8,103 nucleotides of DNA from an uncultured Bacteroidota bacterium. Its GTDB lineage: Bacteria > Bacteroidota > Bacteroidia > Chitinophagales > Chitinophagaceae. The position numbers were made by a program, and so were the translations under genes. The stretch is taken from contig CAINEG010000165.1 in NCBI GenBank assembly GCA_903847655.1, positions 1 through 8,103 on the forward strand, read 5' to 3'. This document shows, one piece after another, positions 1 through 6,211 of the stretch (its first letter is position 1; each line of letters starts with the position of its first letter). The notes below the pieces were generated by a model. It was given only the letters and a program-made list of their open reading frames with translations, had not been told where the DNA came from and did no database searches.

Positions 1-262
1 GAAGTACGGCATCAATTTGGTTCTCTTGTAAAATTTGTTCAATGCTTTCAATCGTCAATGGCAATAAATAAACTTTATCCGCCATCATAGGGTCGGTCAT
101 GATTGTCGCCGGATTACTATTAATAAGGATAACCTTAATGCCTTCCTCTCTTAAAGAACGGGCTGCTTGTGAACCAGAGTAATCAAATTCGCAGGCTTGA
201 CCAATAATAATGGGTCCAGAACCTACAATTAATATCGTTTTTAAGGAGTTGTCTTTTGGCAT
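1..262 (-). CDS. carB: Carbamoyl-phosphate synthase large subunit, N-terminal fragment (partial)
   Basis: The enzyme makes carbamoyl phosphate from bicarbonate, ATP and the ammonia released from glutamine by the small subunit CarA. The product feeds pyrimidine and arginine synthesis in the cytoplasm. Only the first 87 codons are present; the gene continues beyond position 1. The translation opens [20 protein letters not shown] and continues with [10 protein letters not shown] (residues 22-31), [19 protein letters not shown] (38-56) and [10 protein letters not shown] (57-66). These match the N-terminal preATP-grasp domain of bacterial CarB closely, including the [10 protein letters not shown] and [11 protein letters not shown] signatures. 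The ATG at 260-262 gives the same N terminus as E. coli CarB (MPK...). It is divergent from the peroxiredoxin gene across a 115-bp gap that holds two candidate -7 elements for carB. Identification is secure; completeness cannot be judged. Confidence 0.96.
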   Translation of the reverse strand, partial: MPKDNSLKTILIVGSGPIIIGQACEFDYSGSQAARSLREEGIKVILINSNPATIMTDPMMADKVYLLPLTIESIEQILQENQIDAVL

Positions 263-268
263 AGCGTA

Positions 269-293
269 CAAAAATATAAATTGCGCAAACCTA
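269..293 (-). promoter_or_regulatory. Two candidate Bacteroidota -7 promoter elements for carB
   Basis: Read on the minus strand, 286-293 is TAGGTTTG and 269-276 is TATTTTTG. Both match the Bacteroidota consensus TAnnTTTG exactly. They end 23 and 6 bases upstream of the carB ATG. Neither has a clear TTTG -33 element at the usual spacing. The distal one would leave a leader of roughly 15-20 bases; the proximal one would start transcription almost at the ATG. Assignment is by motif and position only. Confidence 0.4.
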
Positions 294-377
294 CGAAAAT
301 TTGCCTGAATTTGACCCATTTTAAGCCTAAACATTTTTGTCCTTTTTAAATGCTATCTTCACCGCCAATTCAAGCAT

Positions 378-842
378 ATGGCAGTTATTAAAGAAGGATC
401 TAAAGCACCAGCCTTTAAAGGCGTTGATCAGCATGGCAATACCGTTTCTGTAGCCGATTTTAAAGGCAAGAAGCTAGTCCTTTATTTTTATCCAAAAGAT
501 GATACGCCAGGATGTACAGCTCAAGCTTGTAACTTGCGTGACAATTATAAAGCCTTGCAAAAGAAAGGGTTACAAATTTTAGGGGTCAGTGTGGACTCTG
601 TTAAATCTCATGAGAAGTTTATTGCCAAATACGATTTGCCTTTTTCTTTGGTAGCAGATGAGGACAAGAAAATAGTGGACAAATACAATTTATGGGGCCA
701 GAAGAAATTCATGGGCCGTACTTATATGGGCACTAGCCGTACTACTTTTTTGATTGATGAAGCGGGTATTGTTAAACATATTATTGATAAGCCTGATACG
801 AAGGACCATACCAAAGAAATTTTAGCCATTAGCGGCTGGTAA
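378..842 (+). CDS. bcp: Thioredoxin-dependent peroxiredoxin, Bcp/PrxQ type
   Basis: This is a 154-residue cytoplasmic peroxidase of the AhpC/TSA superfamily, which reduces hydrogen peroxide and organic hydroperoxides and is recycled by thioredoxin. The active-site motif P39-x3-T43-x2-C46 is intact (YFYPKDDTPGCT), so C46 is the peroxidatic cysteine. C51 lies five residues later, the spacing of the resolving cysteine in the E. coli BCP/PrxQ subgroup (C45/C50 there), pointing to an intramolecular disulfide. R121 in GTSRTTFLID fits the conserved active-site arginine. Length is normal for the family and there is no signal peptide. The ATG at 378 gives the usual short N terminus before the thioredoxin fold; no Shine-Dalgarno sequence precedes it. 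The hydroxylase gene follows 47 bp downstream on the same strand, so co-transcription is possible. TATCTTCA at 354-361 is a weak -7 candidate only. Confidence 0.95.
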   Translation: MAVIKEGSKAPAFKGVDQHGNTVSVADFKGKKLVLYFYPKDDTPGCTAQACNLRDNYKALQKKGLQILGVSVDSVKSHEKFIAKYDLPFSLVADEDKKIVDKYNLWGQKKFMGRTYMGTSRTTFLIDEAGIVKHIIDKPDTKDHTKEILAISGW

Positions 843-889
843 TCATTAAACTCTTTCCTTAATTTGCAGTCCTATATTTACTATTAAAT

Positions 890-1648
890 ATGCCAATTGA
901 GTTTGATAAATATTTTTTCTTTTTACAAAGAATTGGCAGCAGGTATTATTTAATTGCTGGTGCCGTTTTCTTTCTTTTTTATGTAGTACTTAAAAATAAA
1001 ATACTACATCAAAAAATACAATCCCTTTTTCCAAAGAACTCCGATTACCTGCGTGAAATATTTTACAGTACTATTACTATTTTAATTTTCGGATTTATTC
1101 CACTATTTTTTATTGCGAATCCTACAATGAGGCCCCACACTACTTTATACGATAATGTTAGCGATTACGGCTGGTTCTATTATTTTTTAGCCTATCCCAT
1201 TATGTTTATCATGCACGATACTTATTTTTATTGGACACACCGTATCATGCATCATAAATCACTTTTTAATATTATGCATTTAGTGCATCACAAGTCCACC
1301 AACCCTTCTCCTTGGGCGGCCTACGCATTTCATCCTTTAGAGTCCATAGTGGAAGTAGGTATTTTCATAGTTTTTTTATTTACCATTCCAGTGCATACAA
1401 CGCATATAATTATTTTCTTTTTACTTTCTATTATGTATAATATTTACGGCCACTTAGGCTGGGAATTATATCCCAAAGGTTTTAGTAAAAGTTTAATTGG
1501 CAAATGGATAAACACTTCTGTCAACCACAATCAACACCATAAATATTTCAAAGGCAATTATGGTTTGTACTTTCTTGTTTGGGATAGAATGATGGGTACT
1601 ATTCGTGCCGATTATGATGAAGCTTTTGAGGAAGTGAAAAGCAGGTAG
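890..1648 (+). CDS. Sterol desaturase / fatty acid hydroxylase family membrane di-iron enzyme
   Basis: The 252-residue product is an integral membrane protein of the sterol desaturase/fatty acid hydroxylase superfamily, which uses a histidine-bound di-iron centre and O2 to hydroxylate or desaturate lipids. The histidine boxes are complete: H109-x7-H117-R-x2-H121-H122 (within HDTYFYWTHRIMHH), H130-x2-H133-H134, and H213-x2-H216-H217 (NHNQHH). H148 in AFHPLE and H188 in YGHLG are at positions where family members carry further ligands. Hydrophobic stretches at about 20-34, 57-77, 96-110, 153-170 and 172-186 suggest four to five membrane segments with the boxes on the cytoplasmic face. The substrate cannot be read from the sequence; a lipid, sterol-like or carotenoid substrate are all possible. 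The ATG at 890 is preceded by A/T-rich sequence without a Shine-Dalgarno. Its stop is only 6 bp from the convergent feoB stop. Confidence 0.88.
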   Translation: MPIEFDKYFFFLQRIGSRYYLIAGAVFFLFYVVLKNKILHQKIQSLFPKNSDYLREIFYSTITILIFGFIPLFFIANPTMRPHTTLYDNVSDYGWFYYFLAYPIMFIMHDTYFYWTHRIMHHKSLFNIMHLVHHKSTNPSPWAAYAFHPLESIVEVGIFIVFLFTIPVHTTHIIIFFLLSIMYNIYGHLGWELYPKGFSKSLIGKWINTSVNHNQHHKYFKGNYGLYFLVWDRMMGTIRADYDEAFEEVKSR

Positions 1649-1654
1649 GCTAAT

Positions 1655-3763
1655 TTATTTTGCAATTACATAGACCATCCAGCTCATTAAATAGGCTAGG
1701 CCCGTCATCATAAAGAATTGGATAGTTGGCCATTTCCAAGTTTGCGTTTCTCTTTTTACCACCGCGAGTGTACTCATGCATTGCATGGCGAGTACATAAA
1801 ATACCATTAAAGATAAAGCGGCAGCTAAGCTATATACAGGTGTGCCATCGGGTCTTACTGCAGCTTTTAATTTTTCTCTAAGCGAACTATTGTCTGATTC
1901 TTCTACACTATATAAGGTAGCCATCGTACCCACAAATACTTCTCTTGCAGCAAAAGAGGTAACCAAGGCAATACCAATCTTCCAATCAAAGCCCATGGGC
2001 GCAATGACTGGCTCTAATTTTTTTCCTAAAATACCTGCATAAGAATTTTCTAATTTTTGAGTGCGATATTCTTTCTCTATGGAAGTAGCATTGTTTTTTG
2101 ATAATAATATTTGCGCTGCATAATTTTCTTTCACTTTTTGCATCGACGCGCTTGGGCCATAGCTACTTAAAAACCACAACAACAAGCTAATCACTATAAT
2201 TACTTTGCCTGCATCTCTCACAAAAATACCTGCTTTTTGAATCATAGTCGTACCTATATTTTTCCAACGAGGGGAGCGGTACATGGGTAGTTCTAAAATA
2301 AAATAACTTTTCTCTTTAATCTTAATAAACCATTTTAATACCATACTTGCTAATAGGGCCATCACGATGCCCATTAAATACAAACCCATCATGACCAGTC
2401 CTTGTAAACTTAAAAAACCAAAATACATTTTATCATTAATCACTAGCGAAATTAAAATAGTATAAACCGGTAGTCTTGCGCTGCAACTCATAAAAGGCGT
2501 GACCATTATAGTAAGTAAACGTTCTTTTTTATTTTCAATATTTCTGGCGCTCATAATAGCAGGTACGGCACAAGCAAAGCCACTAATCATGGGCATCACA
2601 CTCTTGCCATTCAAGCCAACCTTGCGCATTAATTTATCACTTAAAAAACTAATGCGCGCCATATAACCTGTATCTTCTAATAAAGTAATCAGTCCAAATA
2701 AAATCATGATTTGTGGAACGAATACGACAATCCCTCCAATGCCCGCCACTAATCCATTCACCAATAAATCCTCCCACCAAACATTAGGCAGTACTGAATT
2801 TAAATAAGTAGTTAAATTGGTAAATATCCATTCAATGCCATCCATCGGGAATTTGGCCATCCAAAATACCGATTGGAATAAAATAAATAATACACTAAAT
2901 AGTATGGCATAACCACCCACTCTATGTAAAAATATATTGTCTAATTTTTCAGATCTTTTTTTCTTGGCAGAAGGATCGGGAGCGACCACTCTATTTTTCA
3001 TAATCTCCTGAATATGACTATACCTTTGCAATATTTCCTGCGCCTGCGTTTTGGTAGGATTGAATTTTGTTTCAATTTCAATTTCTTCAATGGCTGCTTG
3101 CATTTCTTTGTCTAATGGAAATGTTTCATGATGCATTAAATAATGCAAGGCGGCATAATCACTATGGGTAGGGTATAATTTTTTAAAAGCTTCAATGGCT
3201 TCTGGTGCTAATTTTTTGTTGTCTATAAAACTCTCAAGATTTTTTGAACGCGTGGTTTGAATGATATTGACTAAAGCTATTTTTAATTCTGTCAGACCTT
3301 TGTTTTTTCTAGCATCCACTGCGACTACTGGAATACCTAAATCTTCTTGTAATCCTTCTAGGTCTATTTTAATTCCTTTTTTAGTAGCCAAATCATTCAT
3401 GGTCAATGCCAAGACTACAGGAATTTTTAAATCTATAATCTGACTACAAAAAAGTAAGTTTCTTTTTAAATTACTCGCATCTGCAATCAACAAAATTAAA
3501 TCGGTTTTCAAATCGGCATCCACCCCCATCAGTACTTTATAAGCCACCCATTCATCTGCTCTCTTTGGGTAAAAACTATAAGTGCCAGGTAAATCAATTA
3601 AAGTAGTCGATTGCCCTGCCAATTCCAATTGCCCTGTTTTTTTGTCTACGGTAACGCCTGGGAAATTACCTACTTTTTGGTGCATGCCGGTGAGGGCATT
3701 AAAAAGCGAGCTTTTTCCGCTGTTGGGATTACCCACCAATGCAATATGTAAACCGGGGTTCAT
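1655..3763 (-). CDS. feoB: Ferrous iron transporter FeoB
   Basis: This 702-residue inner-membrane protein takes up Fe(II) and carries a cytoplasmic GTPase domain. N-terminal G motifs are visible: G1 GNPNSGKS (11-18), G2 around T38 in FPGVTVD, G3 DLPG (57-60), G4 region TMND (121-124) and G5-like DARKNKG (150-156). A helical linker (about 180-280) leads into the membrane domain, with a first hydrophobic segment near 284-303. The two conserved gate motifs follow: GFACAVPAIMSAR (395-407) and PFMSCSARLPVY (423-434), carrying C398 and C427. FAAREVFVGTMATLY (604-618) is another FeoB signature. The G4 motif has Thr where NxxD is usual. There is no fused FeoA domain and no feoA in the window. The ATG at 3763 places the P-loop 10 residues in, as normal. 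An exact -7 element lies 7 bases upstream. Confidence 0.96.
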   Translation of the reverse strand: MNPGLHIALVGNPNSGKSSLFNALTGMHQKVGNFPGVTVDKKTGQLELAGQSTTLIDLPGTYSFYPKRADEWVAYKVLMGVDADLKTDLILLIADASNLKRNLLFCSQIIDLKIPVVLALTMNDLATKKGIKIDLEGLQEDLGIPVVAVDARKNKGLTELKIALVNIIQTTRSKNLESFIDNKKLAPEAIEAFKKLYPTHSDYAALHYLMHHETFPLDKEMQAAIEEIEIETKFNPTKTQAQEILQRYSHIQEIMKNRVVAPDPSAKKKRSEKLDNIFLHRVGGYAILFSVLFILFQSVFWMAKFPMDGIEWIFTNLTTYLNSVLPNVWWEDLLVNGLVAGIGGIVVFVPQIMILFGLITLLEDTGYMARISFLSDKLMRKVGLNGKSVMPMISGFACAVPAIMSARNIENKKERLLTIMVTPFMSCSARLPVYTILISLVINDKMYFGFLSLQGLVMMGLYLMGIVMALLASMVLKWFIKIKEKSYFILELPMYRSPRWKNIGTTMIQKAGIFVRDAGKVIIVISLLLWFLSSYGPSASMQKVKENYAAQILLSKNNATSIEKEYRTQKLENSYAGILGKKLEPVIAPMGFDWKIGIALVTSFAAREVFVGTMATLYSVEESDNSSLREKLKAAVRPDGTPVYSLAAALSLMVFYVLAMQCMSTLAVVKRETQTWKWPTIQFFMMTGLAYLMSWMVYVIAK

Positions 3764-3770
3764 GTGCTCG

Positions 3771-3778
3771 CAAAGCTA
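3771..3778 (-). promoter_or_regulatory. Candidate -7 promoter element for feoB
   Basis: On the minus strand this reads TAGCTTTG, an exact match to TAnnTTTG. It is the only exact match in the feoB direction within the 157-bp gap. Only 7 bases separate it from the feoB ATG, so a start site at the usual distance would give a nearly leaderless transcript. No TTTG -33 element is seen at proper spacing. Confidence 0.35.
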
Positions 3779-3892
3779 TGGTTTAAGATTGGCTCCTACT
3801 TACGAATTCAGAAATAGAGCCCTCTTTGAAGCCTGACTTTTATCATAAGAAAGGTTTTTTAAATAAGGCATCCAATTCCTAGCTGCTTTATT

Positions 3893-3900
3893 TAACTTTG
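3893..3900 (+). promoter_or_regulatory. Candidate -7 promoter element for the IPExxxVDY gene
   Basis: TAACTTTG matches the Bacteroidota -7 consensus TAnnTTTG exactly and lies 20 bases upstream of the GTG start at 3921, leaving a leader of about 14 bases. The -33 region is not convincing. Confidence 0.45.
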
Positions 3901-3920
3901 AGCATTAATAAAATTTATTT

Positions 3921-4364
3921 GTGAGTAGTAAATTAATTTTAGACCAAGACGCGATTAACGAAAGTGATTTCGAGGGCTCTCGTATTTTAGGCATCACTGC
4001 ACCCATTAAGAATTATCAGTTTTGCATTTTACTCAATCAATACATGGGTTTTGAATTTAGGTTTAACCCCAATCATGAAATTGCTTTAAAAAGAAAAAAT
4101 AGAACCTACTATTTTTCCATGTACGAAGGCAATGAGCCCAATACTTCTATTCAACATTTTGTTTACCATAATCAATTTGATGGAGAATATTTGTTACCCG
4201 AATTAAAACACATGGATTTTATTTGGTGGATCAGAGGAGAATGGATTGAAGATGAAAAAGTAAACGATATTTTACAAACCGTGCGCGGCATCAAGGGTGT
4301 TCAACTAGTTGTCGAGCTCACGCCAGATCAAATCAAAAACAAAGGGCACCTAATATTTGAATAA
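3921..4364 (+). CDS. IPExxxVDY family protein of unknown function
   Basis: This 147-residue soluble protein resembles a small Bacteroidota-specific family named after the motif IPExxxVDY; here the motif reads LPELKHMDF (92-100), a conservative variant, followed by IWWIRGEW (101-108). The general plan also fits: an N-terminal stretch with the pattern GITAPIKNYQFCILLNQYMG (24-43), a middle YYFSMYEG (63-70), and a C-terminal strand GVQLVVELTPDQIKNKGHL (126-144). No signal peptide, membrane segment or catalytic motif is visible, and no function is established to my knowledge. The start must be the GTG at 3921: an in-frame TAA lies at 3909-3911 and the next methionine is residue 42, inside the conserved part. 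An exact -7 element lies 20 bases upstream. It is convergent with selD. I do not see the partner genes that could hint at a role. Confidence 0.75.
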   Translation: MSSKLILDQDAINESDFEGSRILGITAPIKNYQFCILLNQYMGFEFRFNPNHEIALKRKNRTYYFSMYEGNEPNTSIQHFVYHNQFDGEYLLPELKHMDFIWWIRGEWIEDEKVNDILQTVRGIKGVQLVVELTPDQIKNKGHLIFE

Positions 4365-4395
4365 GCAAGCCCTTAAGTTTTACTGCAAAATTTTT

Positions 4396-5451
4396 CTATC
4401 CTTTATTGATGTAAATTCTTTTTTCTTTGGCCGAAATACATTGGCCAATAGGTTCGATGTATTCAATACCTAATGCTTTTAAAATATTTTGTACTTCTGC
4501 TAAAGCTTTCGGGGCTACTGCAATCAATAAGCCACCATTGGTTTGTGGATCGGGTAACAATACGGTGGCTTCTGCTTCGTCTATGCCTGCTCCGAAATGC
4601 ACGCCAGCACTGCAGGAGCTCCAATTGCGAGCGGTGGCACCTGGAATAGTTTTTTGTGCTATATAATTTCTAACTGCTGGAATGATTGGAATTTTATTGT
4701 AATTAATTTCGGCACTTAAATTACTGCCTTGCATCATTTCTGTTAAATGACCTAACAAACCAAAACCAGTTACATCGGTCATGGCATGTACTTGTTTTAT
4801 TTTTCCTAAGGCTTCGCCTGCTTTATTAATGGTGGTTAATTGTTTGACTAAAAAATTTAAATCTTCTTCACTTAATACTGCTCTTTTTTGTGCAGTGGCC
4901 ATGATGCCCACACCCAATGGTTTGGTTAATATCAATACATCCCCTTCCTCTGCGGTGTCATTTCTTTTTAAATTTTCAATGTCCACTAATCCATTCACCA
5001 CCAATCCAAAAATAGGATCTTGACTATCAATGCTGTGCCCACCTGCAATCACAATACCCGCTTCTGTACAGGTTTTGCGGGCCCCTTCCATCACCTTGGC
5101 TGCTTCACTTGCAGGTAGGTTGGCGAGTGGCCAGCCCAATACAGCTAAAGCAAAAATGGGTTTACCTCCCATGGCATAAACATCACTAATTGCATTGGCT
5201 GCAGCAATTTGTCCAAAGGCAAAGGCATCATCTACAATGGGCATAAAAAAATCGGTGGTACTGATCATGGCCGTTTTTTCATCAAGCTGATACACGGCTG
5301 CATCATCTCTGCTATCATTGCCTACCAATAAATTTTTTACATTAGTATTTGCACCCACATTGTGGGCAGCTAATATTTCAGAAAGGATGGCGGGTGAAAT
5401 TTTACAACCACAGCCGCCGCCTTTGGAATGTTGTGTTAATTTTATATTCAT
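4396..5451 (-). CDS. selD: Selenide, water dikinase (selenophosphate synthetase), Cys form
   Basis: SelD makes selenophosphate from selenide and ATP, the selenium donor for selenocysteine, for 2-selenouridine in tRNA wobble positions, and for some selenium-bearing molybdenum hydroxylases. The 351-residue product has the full family plan. The N-terminal catalytic motif HSKGGGCGCK has C14, C16 and K17 corresponding to E. coli C17, C19 and K20; a TGC/TGT-type Cys, not an in-frame TGA, is used. Metal and nucleotide motifs follow: DDAAVY (49-54), TTDFFMPIVDD (65-75), NAISDVYAMGGKP (86-98), GGHSID (137-142), TDVTGFGLLGH (225-235) and DPQTNGG (301-307). The start ATG at 5451 lies just 6 bp after the birA stop, so the two are very likely co-transcribed with birA first. 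No selA, selB, selC or selU/mnmH is in the window. The TAG stop faces the IPExxxVDY gene 31 bp away. Confidence 0.96.
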   Translation of the reverse strand: MNIKLTQHSKGGGCGCKISPAILSEILAAHNVGANTNVKNLLVGNDSRDDAAVYQLDEKTAMISTTDFFMPIVDDAFAFGQIAAANAISDVYAMGGKPIFALAVLGWPLANLPASEAAKVMEGARKTCTEAGIVIAGGHSIDSQDPIFGLVVNGLVDIENLKRNDTAEEGDVLILTKPLGVGIMATAQKRAVLSEEDLNFLVKQLTTINKAGEALGKIKQVHAMTDVTGFGLLGHLTEMMQGSNLSAEINYNKIPIIPAVRNYIAQKTIPGATARNWSSCSAGVHFGAGIDEAEATVLLPDPQTNGGLLIAVAPKALAEVQNILKALGIEYIEPIGQCISAKEKRIYINKG

Positions 5452-5457
5452 CTTCTA

Positions 5458-6117
5458 CTATTTTATTTCTATACATAAAGCATTCAATGCTTCAATGGTT
5501 TTTTCATCACCTTCTAATAGCCAATTTCGAATCGAAGTAGTTAAGGCTTCACTTAAATGATTTTGCATCTTTTTTAGATCCCAACTTTGATTCGTTATCT
5601 CTTGCAAAGAAATAGGATTTACTCCTAATTGATTGGCTGAGGCCATTGAAAAAGAACTTTGGTTAATATTCATGCCTATTCCAATGACGGTCCAGGTCCA
5701 GTCCTTCCCCCTAACCAGGTTTTCTATCAGTATTCCCCCTGCCTTTCTGTCACGATAATAGATATCATTAGGCTTCTTAATCTTGGTTTCTTCTCCAGCA
5801 AATGCTGCAAAAAAGGCCCTTGCCCCTATGGCAATGGCTGCGGAAAACCCAATTTGATCGGCCGGAGTCCAAATTTTACCTGTTTTTAACTGCTTTAGCT
5901 CCAAAACATAGCTTGAAAGGAGGTTTTGCCCTTTTTCACTTTCCCAAACACGGCCATGCTGACCCTTCCCAGCAGTTTGAAAATCAGCGGTGTAGCAACT
6001 GCCAGATAAGGCCAAACCCTTGTGCACCAGGTCCATGGCATAGATATTGGTACTATCTATAGAAGCAAGTTCGATGAACGGCTCCCCTAAACGGATATTT
6101 GGTGTGGCAGGTAACAA
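5458..6117 (-). CDS. birA: Biotin--[biotin carboxyl carrier protein] ligase, short form lacking C-terminal domain
   Basis: The enzyme activates biotin with ATP to biotinyl-AMP and attaches it to the carrier protein of biotin-dependent carboxylases. The 219-residue product is a catalytic-domain-only (group I) ligase with no N-terminal DNA-binding domain. Motifs: DSTNIYA (21-27), QTAGKGQHGRVWES (47-60, the adenylate-binding loop), KKPNDIYY (114-121, usually KWPND), RKAGGILIE (124-132, with catalytic-type K125) and VIGIGMNIN (144-152). It ends LNALCIEIK, at the point where relatives read Y-x-x-ALY and continue for about 45 residues into the SH3-like C-terminal domain, so that domain appears to be absent. 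Two TAG codons follow in frame, then the selD ATG. The start is a TTG at 6117: an in-frame TAA sits at 6139-6141 and the first ATG is residue 28, inside a conserved motif. Divergent from rsfS. Confidence 0.88.
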   Translation of the reverse strand: MLPATPNIRLGEPFIELASIDSTNIYAMDLVHKGLALSGSCYTADFQTAGKGQHGRVWESEKGQNLLSSYVLELKQLKTGKIWTPADQIGFSAAIAIGARAFFAAFAGEETKIKKPNDIYYRDRKAGGILIENLVRGKDWTWTVIGIGMNINQSSFSMASANQLGVNPISLQEITNQSWDLKKMQNHLSEALTTSIRNWLLEGDEKTIEALNALCIEIK

Positions 6118-6125
6118 AGAATTGC

Positions 6126-6133
6126 TATTTTTG
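6126..6133 (+). promoter_or_regulatory. Candidate -7 promoter element for rsfS-ftsH
   Basis: TATTTTTG matches TAnnTTTG exactly. A TTTG at 6098-6101, inside the birA 5' end, lies 24 bases upstream, slightly long for a -33 element. Transcription would begin near 6140, leaving a leader of about 70 bases before the proposed TTG start of rsfS. It abuts the candidate birA element on the other strand. Confidence 0.4.
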
Positions 6134-6163
6134 TAAAGTTAGTTTAGAATCATTTTAGTCAAA
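6134..6163 (-). promoter_or_regulatory. Candidate promoter for birA-selD
   Basis: On the minus strand, TTTG (6160-6163) and TAACTTTA (6134-6141) are separated by 18 bases. This is close to the Bacteroidota -33/-7 arrangement TTTG...TAnnTTTG, with one mismatch in the -7 box. It leaves 16 bases to the birA TTG start. It is the only candidate in the window with both elements at a plausible spacing. Confidence 0.4.
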
Positions 6164-6211
6164 TAAAATGTTTTAATTAACAAGCATATCACCAAAAAAA
6201 TACAAGCATCC

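Noticed and set aside
354..361. TATCTTCA as the -7 element of the peroxiredoxin gene
   Set aside because: Two mismatches at the 3' end of the consensus, and the nearest TTTG is only 14 bases upstream; too weak to annotate.
859..866. TTAATTTG upstream of the hydroxylase gene as its own promoter
   Set aside because: It has one mismatch at the important second position of TAnnTTTG and no -33 element; read-through from the peroxiredoxin gene is equally likely.
378..1648. Peroxiredoxin plus hydroxylase as a novel oxidative lipid-modification pair
   Set aside because: The only support is adjacency with a 47-bp gap; nothing in either protein points to a shared pathway.
3582..3836. An 84-codon plus-strand open frame antisense to the feoB start
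   Set aside because: It mirrors the conserved GTPase motifs of FeoB, and its tail in the intergenic region shows no coding character.
4342..4374. AAGGGC / GCCCTT inverted repeat between the IPExxxVDY gene and selD as a terminator
   Set aside because: The stem is only 6 bp with a 21-base loop, and half of it lies inside the coding region. A T-rich stretch follows on the minus strand, but this arrangement is easily expected by chance.
5404..5418. Possible selenocysteine codon in SelD
   Set aside because: Some SelD proteins carry Sec at the catalytic position, but here the motif GGGCGCK is encoded by ordinary Cys codons with no in-frame TGA.
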